Below are positions 17,286 to 25,856 of a stretch of DNA of 64,000 bases, piece after piece. The translations under genes and the position numbers were made by a program. The notes beneath the pieces were generated by a model that was not told the origin of the DNA, ran no database searches, and saw nothing but the letters and a program-made list of their open reading frames with translations. Numbering within the stretch: the stretch's first letter is position 1; the number at the start of each line of letters is the position of its first letter. The stretch is from Yinghuangia sp035454725 (GTDB taxonomy: Bacteria > Actinomycetota > Actinomycetes > Streptomycetales > Streptomycetaceae): contig NZ_JBPKBI010000012.1 of the NCBI RefSeq assembly GCF_051388935.1, forward strand, positions 161,115 through 225,114. Reading direction: 5' to 3'.

Positions 17286-18191
17286 ATGACGAAGCCCTCC
17301 TTCCACCACGACCTGCGCCGGGCCCGGTTCATGCCCCGGACCACGCCCGTCGGCCCCAGGTCCCTCGGCCTGATCCGGAAGATGGAGGCGCGGACCAGGA
17401 ATCGGCCGCCCTCGAACGGGATGATCGCCCGGGTCAACGCGGACGTGACCGTGCGGGTCTTCCGGCCGGAGTCGGCCGAGTACCCGACACCGGCGATGCT
17501 GTGGATCCACGGCGGCGGCTACGTGCTCGGCAGCGCCATGCAGGACGACGCAGACTGCCGGAGTCTCGCGCAGCGGCTGGGCATCGTCGTGGCGTCCGTC
17601 GAATACCGGCTCGCCCCCGAACACCCTTTCCCCACGCCGCTGGAGGACTGCTACGCGGCGCTGCTGTGGCTGGCCGTGCAGCCGGACGTCAACCCGGAAC
17701 GCATTGCGATCGGCGGCGCGAGCGCGGGCGGCGGGCTGGCGGCGGCGCTGACGCTTCTGGCGAGGGAACGCGACGCGGTGTCGCCCGTGATGCAGTTGCT
17801 GTCGTACCCGATGCTGGACGACCGGACGACGGCGCGCACCGACATCGACCAGCGGACGCTGCGCATGTGGAACCAGAACAGCAACCGCATCGGATGGCGC
17901 GCCTACCTGGGCGAAATGTCCGGCCCCAACGTCTCCCCGCTGGCCGCGCCCGCCCGGTACAAGGACCTTGCGGGACTTCCGCCCACCTGGATCGGCGTCG
18001 GGACGAACGACCTGTTCCACGACGAGAACGTGACGTACGCCCAACGCCTTCGCGAGGCCGGCGTCCCCACCACGCTGCACGTGGTCCCCGGCGCATACCA
18101 CGCGTTCGACCGCCTGGAGGCCGGGGCCGCGGTCTCCCGCGCCTTCCTGAACGCCCGCACCACGGCACTGCGCGAGGCACTTGCGCGTTAG
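17286..18191 (+). CDS. Alpha/beta hydrolase, hormone-sensitive-lipase family
   Basis: A 301-residue esterase of the HSL (family IV) group. The oxyanion motif HGGGYVLGS and the nucleophile elbow GASAGG are both present. The acid is in GTNDLFHDEN and the His in GAYHAFD. GAGAGGGGACG precedes the ATG. Such enzymes cleave short or bulky esters in the cytoplasm. It shares its direction with the acyl-CoA ligase at 18410, so hydrolysis of an ester followed by CoA activation is a reasonable but unproven link. A second HSL-type esterase is at 55063. Confidence 0.88.
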   Translation: MTKPSFHHDLRRARFMPRTTPVGPRSLGLIRKMEARTRNRPPSNGMIARVNADVTVRVFRPESAEYPTPAMLWIHGGGYVLGSAMQDDADCRSLAQRLGIVVASVEYRLAPEHPFPTPLEDCYAALLWLAVQPDVNPERIAIGGASAGGGLAAALTLLARERDAVSPVMQLLSYPMLDDRTTARTDIDQRTLRMWNQNSNRIGWRAYLGEMSGPNVSPLAAPARYKDLAGLPPTWIGVGTNDLFHDENVTYAQRLREAGVPTTLHVVPGAYHAFDRLEAGAAVSRAFLNARTTALREALAR

Positions 18192-18259
18192 AAGCCGACA
18201 CCGGCGACGCCATGGCGCAGGATGCCGTCCCGGCTCCAAGGGTCCTCTCCGACAACGCT

Positions 18260-18328
18260 CACCTCCGCACCTCCGCACCTCCGCACCTCCGCACCTCCGC
18301 ACCTCCGCACCTCCGCACCTCCGCACCT
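18260..18328. repeat. Octanucleotide tandem array (CACCTCCG) x8
   Basis: Eight perfect copies of CACCTCCG occupy 18260-18323, followed by a partial copy (CACCT). The unit is 8 bp, so it keeps no reading frame except over 24 bp. It lies between the hydrolase stop and the ligase start, inside the probable transcript. On the plus strand the unit differs by one base from the anti-Shine-Dalgarno sequence CACCTCCT. Copy number is likely to vary between strains. Confidence 0.95.
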
Positions 18329-18409
18329 AAGCCGCGACGCCGTCCGTACGGGCCCGGTTCGACGTCGCCTGACGACCGTGGCACGCGAGCGCCGAACCGA
18401 GGAGCACCT

Positions 18410-19936
18410 GTGCTGGAGATCGACACGTCCACGCGACTGTGGGACCTGGCCGAGCAGCGGGCCGCGCGCGACGGCAGCGCCGAGATGCTGGTCGACGAAC
18501 GAGGACGGCGGCTGACGTTCGCCGAGTTCCGCGACCACTCCGAGCGGATGGCCGAGACGCTCTCCGCCCGGGGCGTCGGGCCGGGGACACCGGTGACCTG
18601 GCGCCTGCCGACCGTCGTGGAAGCCCTCGTCGTCACGTGCGCGCTGGCCCGGCTCGGTGCCGTACAGAACCCGGTGATGCCCATATGCGGCGAGAGGGAA
18701 CTGCGTTTCATCCTCGCCCGGACGGGGGCCGAGCTGTTCATCACAGCGGAAGGGCAGCTCGGCCTCGACGAGGCGTGGCGGACCGACAGGCTCATCACGG
18801 ACCGTCCCGGCCTCGACGCCCTGGTCGTCGCCGCCGAAGGCCAACCCAGGCGCCGCACCGCGCCGAACTCGGCAGGTCCGGACGACGACGTGCGCTGGAT
18901 CTTCTTCACATCCGGCACCACCGCGGACCCCAAGGGTGCCCGGCACACCGACGCGTCGGTCCTGGCCGCGGCCCAAAGCATGGCGGTACGCCTCGACTGC
19001 ACCAAGGCGGACCGTGTCGGCCTGGCGTTCCCCATCGCCCACATCGGCGGCTGCGGCATCTGGCTCGGCGCGGCACTGATCTGCGGCTGCACGCTGGTAC
19101 TCGACGCCGCGTTCGAACCCGAGCGGACGAGTCGCTTTTTCCACGCGGAGGAAGTCACCTTGGCGGGGTCGGGGGCCGTCTTCATTCAGGCGTATCTGGA
19201 ACTCCAGCGGCGACAGCCCGACACCCCGCTCTTCCCGAAGCTGCGGGCGATGACCGCGGGCGGGTCCGCGCGGCCGATCACCCTGCACGCCGACACGAAG
19301 CGCGCGTTCGGTGTGCCGGTGCTGTCGGGATACGGCATGACGGAGGCACCGGTACTGGCCATGGCCGGTCCGCACGACCCGGACGACACCCTCCACGCGA
19401 CCGAGGGCCGACCCAAGCCGGACGTACACCTGCGGATCGTCGCCCCGGACGGCCGGGTCCTCGGTGCGGGCGAGGAAGGCGAAATCCGGGCCAAGGGCCC
19501 GCAGGTCATGCGCGGTTACCTGGATGCGTCCCTGACCCGCGACGTCTTCGACGAGGACGGGTACCTCCGCACCGGCGACCTGGGCATGCTCGACGAACGC
19601 GGCTACCTCACAGTCACCGGACGCCTGAAGGACATCATCATCCGCAAGGGCGAGAACATCAGCGCCCGTGCCCTCGAAGACGCCTTGGCCTCCCACCAGG
19701 CCGTCGCGGACGTCGCCGTCGTCGGCCTCCCCGACGCCGGACGCGGCGAACTCGCCTGCGCGGTGGTCGTGCCGCGCGGCAACGCACCGACCCTCGCCGA
19801 TCTCACGGCGTTTCTGGCCGACCAGGGCCTCCCGCCCCGGCAGTGGCCCGAACGCCTGGAAACAGTCGACACACTCCCGCGCAACGCCACCGGAAAGGTC
19901 CTCAAGACGGAACTCCGCGAGCGCTACACTACGTAG
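18410..19936 (+). CDS. AMP-forming acyl-CoA ligase
   Basis: A 508-residue ANL-superfamily ligase that activates a carboxylic acid through an acyl-AMP. Motifs in order: FFTSGTTADPKGARHTDAS (phosphate loop), GYGMTEAP, YLRTGDLGML, RLKDIIIRKGENIS (hinge), and the catalytic Lys in PRNATGKVLKTELR. GTG at 18410 follows GAGGAG at a good distance. An open frame continues far upstream through the octanucleotide array, but that part is low-complexity Pro/Ser/Thr sequence and is not taken as coding. The substrate is unknown. Confidence 0.9.
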   Translation: MLEIDTSTRLWDLAEQRAARDGSAEMLVDERGRRLTFAEFRDHSERMAETLSARGVGPGTPVTWRLPTVVEALVVTCALARLGAVQNPVMPICGERELRFILARTGAELFITAEGQLGLDEAWRTDRLITDRPGLDALVVAAEGQPRRRTAPNSAGPDDDVRWIFFTSGTTADPKGARHTDASVLAAAQSMAVRLDCTKADRVGLAFPIAHIGGCGIWLGAALICGCTLVLDAAFEPERTSRFFHAEEVTLAGSGAVFIQAYLELQRRQPDTPLFPKLRAMTAGGSARPITLHADTKRAFGVPVLSGYGMTEAPVLAMAGPHDPDDTLHATEGRPKPDVHLRIVAPDGRVLGAGEEGEIRAKGPQVMRGYLDASLTRDVFDEDGYLRTGDLGMLDERGYLTVTGRLKDIIIRKGENISARALEDALASHQAVADVAVVGLPDAGRGELACAVVVPRGNAPTLADLTAFLADQGLPPRQWPERLETVDTLPRNATGKVLKTELRERYTT

Positions 19937-20013
19937 CCGTCCGGACATGGAGTGTCTTGCCCCGCCGAGGAACAGCCGCACGGTCAGGGTGTCGTAACTC
20001 CTGCCTCCGACGT

Positions 20014-20385
20014 GGGTGACATCGGTCCGTCAGCCGACGGTCGCATCCCGGAGTCCCGAGTCCGGCGGTCACGGCGGGCCTGAGTCTGGACGCCGCCTTG
20101 GAGGCTGCGCTTCCCGATCCGTCGGGTCATTTGTCCGTCGCGGTACTGGATACGGCCTCCGGTCGCGTCGGCGCCGCGGACGGGGAGCGGGCGTACGTGT
20201 CGGCCAATATCGCGAAGGTCGACATCCTCGCGACACTGCTGCTTCAGGCGCAGGACGCGAACCGGGCTCTGACGGCGGCCGAGCGCGCCGAGGCCGGTGT
20301 GATGATCGAGCACAGCGACAACGCTGCGGCCGACACCTTGTGGAGGCAGGTGGGTGGGGCGTCCGCGCTGCGTGCGGTAAGGCCG
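20014..20385 (+). pseudogene. Truncated serine hydrolase (class A beta-lactamase-like)
   Basis: The frame from about 20014 encodes a beta-lactamase-like N-terminal half: LSVAVLDTASGRVG, the SxxK motif in VSANIAKVDILATLL, and MIEHSDNAAADTLWRQVGGA (an SDN-type motif). A stop codon lies just upstream, so the signal peptide is missing. After residue ALRAV (about 20380) the similarity ends and the LysR gene on the other strand begins at 20413. The whole C-terminal half, with the KTG region, is absent. This is a remnant cut at both ends. Confidence 0.7.
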
Positions 20386-20412
20386 CCTGCCCGCCCCGTC
20401 AGGCCCTTGCGG

Positions 20413-21363
20413 TCAGTTCCCCCGCCGCAGCGGCAGCGGTCGTGCGGGCCACATGCCGGATTTGATCAGGCGGATCGATTCCTCGCGCATGATCTCGCTG
20501 ACCCGGGTGGCGAAGCCGCGTGGCAATTCGAGTTGCGAGGTGACGGCGATGCCAAGTTGCTGGGTGAGTTTCGGGTCGCCGAGCGGGGCGTGGTTGAGTT
20601 TTTTCTCGGAGATCTCCTCCGCGCATGCCGAGATCGGGAGGACGGCATATCCGTGGCCTGCTTCGATGAGGTCTTTCGTCACCTGGAGGGAATCGGTCGC
20701 AAATCGCGAAACCAGCTTGATCTTGATACGTAGTGCGGTGTTTTCCAGTGCATTTCTGATTCCGGTCGCAGAGGCCGGGAGAATGAGCGGGAAATCGGCG
20801 AGTTCGGCGAATCCCACCGGGCGATCGGGCCGGAGATCCGAGGTCGTCCCGCCGACGATGACAAGATCCTCCTCCAACAGGTCTCCGTGGAAGAGCCGGT
20901 CGTCGGGCACCGGATTGATCATCGCGATATCGATGGCTCCCTTGAGCATGCCCGTGACGAGGACGTCGGTATTGGCGACGCTCACGTGGAAGTCCACCCG
21001 GGGGAACGCGGCGTTCAGGCTATCCAGAAGTGGTGGAGCCAGGAGCGGTGCGGCCGTCGTCGGGAGGCCCACGTGGAGGCCGCGCTCGACGCGTGCCAGG
21101 GGCGAGCCCACGTAGCGCATGGCGAGTTCGAGTTGCCGCAGCGGCGCGGCGGTGGTCTCGCGCAGGCGTGCGCCTTCCTCGGTGAGCTCCACGCCGCGCG
21201 AGGTTCGCCGGAAGAGGGTGACGCCGAGGTCTTCCTCCAGCAGGCGGACCTGGCGGCTCAGGGCCGGCTGCGCGATCTGCAGGACGGACGCGGCGCGGTT
21301 GATCGAACCCTCTTCGGCGATGCACAGGAAGTACCTGAGACGGTGCGTGTCCACGGCGGACAC
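20413..21363 (-). CDS. LysR-family transcriptional regulator
   Basis: A 316-residue LysR protein. The N-terminal winged helix is RYFLCIAEEGSINRAASVLQIAQPALSRQVRLLEEDLG, followed by a normal-length effector domain. GTG at 21363 is used. It is divergent from the first SDR gene of sulfonation operon A, with typical LysR binding repeats between. LysR proteins generally sense a pathway intermediate and activate the divergent operon. The end of the gene abuts the truncated serine hydrolase. Confidence 0.88.
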   Translation of the reverse strand: MSAVDTHRLRYFLCIAEEGSINRAASVLQIAQPALSRQVRLLEEDLGVTLFRRTSRGVELTEEGARLRETTAAPLRQLELAMRYVGSPLARVERGLHVGLPTTAAPLLAPPLLDSLNAAFPRVDFHVSVANTDVLVTGMLKGAIDIAMINPVPDDRLFHGDLLEEDLVIVGGTTSDLRPDRPVGFAELADFPLILPASATGIRNALENTALRIKIKLVSRFATDSLQVTKDLIEAGHGYAVLPISACAEEISEKKLNHAPLGDPKLTQQLGIAVTSQLELPRGFATRVSEIMREESIRLIKSGMWPARPLPLRRGN

Positions 21364-21375
21364 CCTACCTCAGCT

Positions 21376-21412
21376 ATACAACGACGGTATATCTGAGGAA
21401 CGAAAGTTGTAT
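21376..21412. promoter_or_regulatory. LysR-type binding sites of operon A
   Basis: ATACAACGACGGTAT (21376-21390) contains the T-N11-A pattern of LysR boxes with inverted ATAC/GTAT ends. A second half, GTTGTAT (21406-21412), is the exact complement of ATACAAC and gives a wider repeat of 30-base period. The region lies directly beside the LysR start codon, as expected for autoregulation and activation of the rightward genes. Confidence 0.65.
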
Positions 21413-21522
21413 TGGCATGCGCTGCGGGCGCCGCCCTAGCATCGCTGGAAACAACCGCGAGGGTGTATCCCGGCCGTTTCGGCCCGCCGCACCCGGCCAC
21501 GGTCGCAGCGAAAGGAATTTTC

Positions 21523-22395
21523 ATGGAGTCGGACGAGCAGAAATGGACCCAGCTCCTGGGTCTTGACCGGCTGCCCACGGACATCATCGACAAGCGCGTC
21601 AGCGACCTTCTCGACCTGAGTGGCAAAAAGGCGATCGTCACGGGTGCGGGCGGCGACGGGCTGGGGCAGGCGACGGCCAATCGCCTGGCCGGTTCCGGCG
21701 CCGATGTCGCGTTGATAGGCCGGACTTTCTCGAAGGTGGAGAAGCGGGCGAACGAGATCGAGAAGCGCTGGGGCGTGAAGGCCGTCCCGATTCTCGCGGA
21801 TCTCTCGGACTGGGACCAGGTCCACCGGGCTGTGCGCGAAAGCAAGGAAGCGCTCGGCGGGCTGGACATCATGGTCAACAACCCCGTCATGTCCGTGGGC
21901 GGTGCGTTCGAGAACCACACCAAGGAAGACATCGACCAGACCGTTCTCGGCAGTCTGACGATGATGATGTACGGCGCCCACGCCGCGCTGGAGCACTTCC
22001 TTCCGCAGGGCTCCGGCCGGATCATCAACATCGGAGCCGTGGGCGGACGCGTCCAGCAGAAGGGCCTGACGGTCTACTGCTCGTGCAAGGCGGGGGTGAT
22101 CGGCTTCACCCGCAACCTCGCCCACGAGTTCGCCTCGCGCGGCGTCAATGTCCTCGGTGTGGCGCCCGGCATCATGATCAAGCCGGACATGAAGGAGTAC
22201 ATCCTCAACCCGAAGGACGACCGGCAGCGCGCGGGCCGCGATGCGATCTTGAACTCGATCCAGACGCAGGTCCAACTCGGCCGGGTCTGTCTGCCCGAAG
22301 AGGTCGCCAACATGGTCGCGTACCTCGCCTCCGATGCCGCCAACTACATGTGCGGGCAGACCATCGACGTCGCCGGCGGCCAGTGGATGGGCTGA
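21523..22395 (+). CDS. SDR-family oxidoreductase (operon A, first gene)
   Basis: A 290-residue short-chain dehydrogenase with an extra N-terminal segment of about 30 residues before the Rossmann fold. The cofactor loop is TGAGGDGLGQA, and the Arg after the second strand (LIGRTFSK) suggests NADP(H). The catalytic YxxxK is in TVYCSCKAG. The usual NNAG is NNPVMS here, an uncommon variant. AAAGGAA lies 6 bases before the ATG. It opens the operon that includes the sulfotransferase and probably prepares or oxidises the hydroxyl to be sulfonated. Confidence 0.87.
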   Translation: MESDEQKWTQLLGLDRLPTDIIDKRVSDLLDLSGKKAIVTGAGGDGLGQATANRLAGSGADVALIGRTFSKVEKRANEIEKRWGVKAVPILADLSDWDQVHRAVRESKEALGGLDIMVNNPVMSVGGAFENHTKEDIDQTVLGSLTMMMYGAHAALEHFLPQGSGRIINIGAVGGRVQQKGLTVYCSCKAGVIGFTRNLAHEFASRGVNVLGVAPGIMIKPDMKEYILNPKDDRQRAGRDAILNSIQTQVQLGRVCLPEEVANMVAYLASDAANYMCGQTIDVAGGQWMG

Positions 22396-22605
22396 CCCGA
22401 ACATACGGCACACGGGCGGGACGACGACGAAGCCCTGAAGTCACGGCACGGCGGCCGACATTCGCGCACGCTGTCGCGGACGTGCGCCCGACAGCGGCGC
22501 AGTGGGCCTGTGTCGATCCAACACGCTTGTCCCGTACAAGACTTCGCGCCGCATCGACGGCCTGGATTTGTTGACACCCCTGACATCGGAGCGTGGGAGC
22601 ACAAA

Positions 22606-23382
22606 ATGCGCGGACTCGCGGGCAAGACATTCATCGTGGCGGGCGGTGCCACCGGAGTCGGCGCGGGCGCCGCGCACCGGCTCGGCGAGGAGGGCGCCAA
22701 CGTCGTGGTTGGCGACATCAACCTCCCGGGCGCCGAGGCCACCGCCGAGAAGATCACCAAGAACGGCGGCACGGCGCTCGCGCTGCACTTCGACCTGGCC
22801 GACGAGGCGACCGTCGACCGCCTGGTCGCCACGACGGTCGAGACTTTCGGCGCCGTCCACGGTCTGTTCAACGTCGGTGCGGACCTGTCGCCGGACAACC
22901 TCGGGCGCGACAAGTCGGTGCTGGAGAACGACCTCGACGTGTGGCACCGGACGTTGGACGTGAACGTGGTCGGCTACGTGCGCACCTCGCGGGCCGTGCT
23001 TCCGCACCTGCTGGCCAACGAGGGCGGCGGCAGCATCGTCAACTGCTCCTCGGGGGCCGCGGTCAGCGGCGGTGACCGGCTGCGTCCGGCGTACGCGGCC
23101 TCGAAGTCGGCCGTCAACGCCCTCACCCGGCACATCGCGGGCAACTGGGGACCGAAGGGCGTGCGCTGCAACACCGTCATGCCCGGACTGGTCATGGGCG
23201 AACTCCAGGAAAAGCAAAAGGACTTCGAGCTCCAAAAGCGGTTCATGGACCAGGTCCCCACGACCCGTCTGGGCCGCCCGAGCGACCTGGGGGCCGTCGT
23301 GGCATTCCTGCTGTCCGACGACGCCGAGTGGATCAACGGCCAGGCCTGGGCCATCGACGGCGGCGCCAATATGCGCGCCTGA
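22606..23382 (+). CDS. SDR-family oxidoreductase (operon A, second gene)
   Basis: A 258-residue short-chain dehydrogenase. The nucleotide loop is AGGATGVGAGAAHRL, and the acidic residue after strand 2 (VVGDINLPG) suggests NAD(H). The usual NNAG reads NVGADLS, and the catalytic pair is in AYAASKSAV. Length and C-terminus (WAIDGGANMRA) are normal. GGGAG precedes the ATG. It is separated from the first SDR gene by about 210 bases, so it may have extra promoter signals, but gene order and direction fit one operon with the sulfotransferase. Confidence 0.88.
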   Translation: MRGLAGKTFIVAGGATGVGAGAAHRLGEEGANVVVGDINLPGAEATAEKITKNGGTALALHFDLADEATVDRLVATTVETFGAVHGLFNVGADLSPDNLGRDKSVLENDLDVWHRTLDVNVVGYVRTSRAVLPHLLANEGGGSIVNCSSGAAVSGGDRLRPAYAASKSAVNALTRHIAGNWGPKGVRCNTVMPGLVMGELQEKQKDFELQKRFMDQVPTTRLGRPSDLGAVVAFLLSDDAEWINGQAWAIDGGANMRA

Positions 23383-23494
23383 CCCGGACCTGCCGCGCGC
23401 CGGACGCCGGCGCCCCGCGACCGACCACGTCAATCCACAACGGGCGCCGCCTCGTCTCCGTGCAGGGACCGGGCGGTCACTGAAGGGCTTCACC

Positions 23495-24649
23495 ATGGGA
23501 CCACATGACGAACTGCTCGATGCCGCACGGGCGGAGACAGGCCTGGACGACTTCGGCGACGACGCGTTCCGGGAGGGCCTGGAACTGCTCGTCCGCGACC
23601 TGCGCGAACACGGCAGGCTGAACGCCGTCGGACAGGCAGCCCTGCGCAAGGTCGTCGTCGACCTGCTCGCCCAGCGGCTTCAGGTCGAGGACTGGTACCG
23701 GCGCCACCCCGAGATCGGCGACGAGCCGATCGACAGGCCGCTGTTCGGCATCGGCCTGCCCCGCACCGGGTCGACCGCCCTGTCGTTCCTGCTGGCGGAG
23801 GACCCGAACGCCCGCTCCCTGCTGCGCTGGGAGGCGTCGCAGCCCTGCCCGCCGCCGTCGACGGTCCAAGGCCCCGACCCGAGGGTCGAGCTGGCCAAGG
23901 CCGAGATCGCACAGATCGCCAAGCTGTCGCCGCGCACCCTCGCGATGCTGCCCGGCAGCCCCACCGGGCCGATGGAGTGCCTGTCGCTGCTGGGCCTGGA
24001 CTTCAAATCGCACTTCTTCCAGGCGTTCGCGTACGTGCCGCGCTACTCGAAATGGCTGCTCGACACCGACTGCACCTCCGCGTACACCTACGAGCGGCGC
24101 GTCCTCAAGCTCCTCCAGTGGGGCTTCCCCGCCAAGCCGTGGCGGCTCAAGACCCCGGCGCACCTGCTCTTCCTCGACGCGCTCGATCGGGCTTTCCCCG
24201 ACGCGCGGTTCGTATGGACCCACCGCGACCCCACCGCGGTCATCCTGTCGGTGGCGGACCTGTACGCCGAGGTCGCGGGCCGGTTCAGCGACGACGTCGA
24301 CAAGCACTACATCGGCGAACTGAACGTCGAGCACTGGACGGTCGGCGTGACGCGGGCGCTGGCGTTCCGCGAGCAGTCCGACAAGCGCGGTGAAAACCGG
24401 TTCCACGACATCGACTTCCGGGCCATGCAGACCGACCCGATCACCCAGATCCGGAATTTGTACGCATGGCTGGGCGAGCCGGTCACCGAGGAGTTCGAGA
24501 CCGGGATGCAGGACTGGTGGCAGGAGTTCGCCGCGAACCGGGAACCCAACGTGCACCCCGACGCCGCCACGTTCGGCGTCGATCTCGACGCGGTACGACC
24601 GCAGTTCGCCGCCTACACCGCGCGCATCCCGGAGTGGACGTCGCGCTGA
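23495..24649 (+). CDS. PAPS-dependent sulfotransferase (operon A)
   Basis: A 384-residue protein of the Sulfotransfer_3 type common in mycobacteria and related actinomycetes. The 5'-phosphosulfate-binding loop is IGLPRTGSTALS (residues 86-97), and the 3'-phosphate region is RFVWTHRDPTAVILS (239-252). RLKTPAHLLFLDAL corresponds to the usual W.LK.P.H segment. It should transfer sulfonate from PAPS to a hydroxyl of a small molecule, releasing PAP. It precedes a PAPS-synthesis gene set. A second family member (46882) shares the N-terminal A..xGLDDFG motif, so the two probably use related acceptors. Confidence 0.85.
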   Translation: MGPHDELLDAARAETGLDDFGDDAFREGLELLVRDLREHGRLNAVGQAALRKVVVDLLAQRLQVEDWYRRHPEIGDEPIDRPLFGIGLPRTGSTALSFLLAEDPNARSLLRWEASQPCPPPSTVQGPDPRVELAKAEIAQIAKLSPRTLAMLPGSPTGPMECLSLLGLDFKSHFFQAFAYVPRYSKWLLDTDCTSAYTYERRVLKLLQWGFPAKPWRLKTPAHLLFLDALDRAFPDARFVWTHRDPTAVILSVADLYAEVAGRFSDDVDKHYIGELNVEHWTVGVTRALAFREQSDKRGENRFHDIDFRAMQTDPITQIRNLYAWLGEPVTEEFETGMQDWWQEFAANREPNVHPDAATFGVDLDAVRPQFAAYTARIPEWTSR

Positions 24650-24663
24650 AGGGAAACGCCCGC

Positions 24664-25719
24664 ATGACCATCGACCTCACCGGCGGCCTGCCCGCCGAGC
24701 GGGAGAGCGTCTTCGCCGAGGCACCGGACAACCCGGAGATGCGCGACTCGGTCAGCATGTGGATCTTCGACGACCGCGGCGAGATCGCCCTGCCCCGCGT
24801 CGGCGTCGAGGGATACGCGGCCGAGTGGGACGCGCACATCTACCAGCTCAACCTGGTCTTCCCGGACGGCCGCGTCTACCGGAGCCGCGACCGCGGCACG
24901 ACGCTGCCGGCCCTGGACGCGAACGGGCGGCCCCGCATCCTCGGCACCGGCCCCCTGGCGTTCCAGTGCGTCGAACCCTTCACGACGTGGACGGCCACGT
25001 TCAAGGGCGACGTGGTGCGGACGACGCAACAGGACCTGATCGCGGGCAGGCAGGACGGCCCGCGCGTCCCCTTGGAGTTCCATGTGGAGGCCACCTGCGC
25101 GGTGCCGCCGTGGATCCAGGGTTCGCTGTTCCCCGATGCCGGAGACAAGCTGGCGTCGGACATCGAGAAGGGGCTCATGGGCGGCCCCCGCTACGAGCAA
25201 CTGGTCCGGGTCACCGGGACGGTGCGTGTCGACGGCGAGGAACACACTTTCACGGGAAGCGCGTTGCGCATCCGCCGACAGGGCGTACGGGACCTGGACG
25301 GGTTCTGGGGGCACTGCTGGCAATCCGGACTGTTCCCCAGCGGCCGGGGATTCGGCTACATCACCTACCCGCCGCGCCCGGACGGGAAGCCGACGTTCAA
25401 CGAAGGCTTCCTGTACACCGGCGACGGCCCGCTGATCCCCGCCCGGGTCGTCGAAGCGCCGTGGCTGCGCCGACTGGAGCCGAAGGGCGAGGACGCGTCG
25501 GTCGTCTTCGAGTCGAAGGAACTCGGCATCACCCGCATCGAGGGCGAAACCCTTCTGGCCACGCACGACACCGTGGTTCGCCCCGAAATGCCGAACTTCC
25601 CGGTGCTGTTCCAGGGCGCGGTCCGCTACCGGTGGGACGGCGAGGAGACCATCGGCATGCTCGAACGCTCGACGCCGCGCGATCAGATCGAGTGGCCCGA
25701 AGGTGTGCCGGTGACATAA
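24664..25719 (+). CDS. Conserved protein of unknown function (operon A)
   Basis: A 351-residue soluble protein starting 14 bases after the sulfotransferase stop, with AAGGGAAA as ribosome site. I do not recognise a catalytic motif. The sequence is rich in aromatic residues and alternating hydrophobic stretches (SMWIFDDRGEIALPRVGVEG, FVEPF-like and GFWGHCWQSGLFPSGRGFGY segments), suggesting a two-lobed beta-barrel as in lipocalin/AttH-like proteins that bind lipophilic ligands. Such genes are often seen beside sulfotransferases and SDRs in actinomycetes. A role in handling the hydrophobic substrate is inference. Confidence 0.7.
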   Translation: MTIDLTGGLPAERESVFAEAPDNPEMRDSVSMWIFDDRGEIALPRVGVEGYAAEWDAHIYQLNLVFPDGRVYRSRDRGTTLPALDANGRPRILGTGPLAFQCVEPFTTWTATFKGDVVRTTQQDLIAGRQDGPRVPLEFHVEATCAVPPWIQGSLFPDAGDKLASDIEKGLMGGPRYEQLVRVTGTVRVDGEEHTFTGSALRIRRQGVRDLDGFWGHCWQSGLFPSGRGFGYITYPPRPDGKPTFNEGFLYTGDGPLIPARVVEAPWLRRLEPKGEDASVVFESKELGITRIEGETLLATHDTVVRPEMPNFPVLFQGAVRYRWDGEETIGMLERSTPRDQIEWPEGVPVT

Positions 25720-25754
25720 CCGGTCACGACCGCCGACACGCGAAGCCGCACAAC

Positions 25755-25800
25755 GTTTCCGGCCGCGCCGCGCCCACTGCCGCCCGGCGCGGCCGGAAAC
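25755..25800 (+). terminator. Perfect 16-bp hairpin upstream of cysD
   Basis: The arm at 25755-25770 pairs perfectly with 25785-25800 around a 14-base loop. It would end the operon A transcript after the unknown protein, or act as an attenuator ahead of cysD, which starts 57 bases later. The second cysD copy (51223) has no such hairpin and is tightly linked to its upstream gene. Confidence 0.7.
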
Positions 25801-25856
25801 TCCGGAACCACCGCCCCGCCCTTGACGGGTCACGAGCGGAGAAGGGCAACCCAGCC

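Noticed and set aside
18260..18328. The octanucleotide array as a CRISPR array or replication origin.
   Set aside because: The copies are contiguous, without spacers, and not AT-rich or DnaA-box-like.
17219..18409. A long open frame that would fuse the hydrolase region, the octanucleotide array and the acyl-CoA ligase into one protein of about 900 residues.
   Set aside because: The upstream part runs out of frame through the esterase gene and then through Pro/Ser/Thr repeats. The ligase has its own GTG and ribosome site.
24664..25719. Naming the unknown operon A protein as a sulfatase or kinase.
   Set aside because: No Cys-x-Pro-x-Arg formylglycine motif, no HxHxDH and no P-loop or kinase motif is visible.
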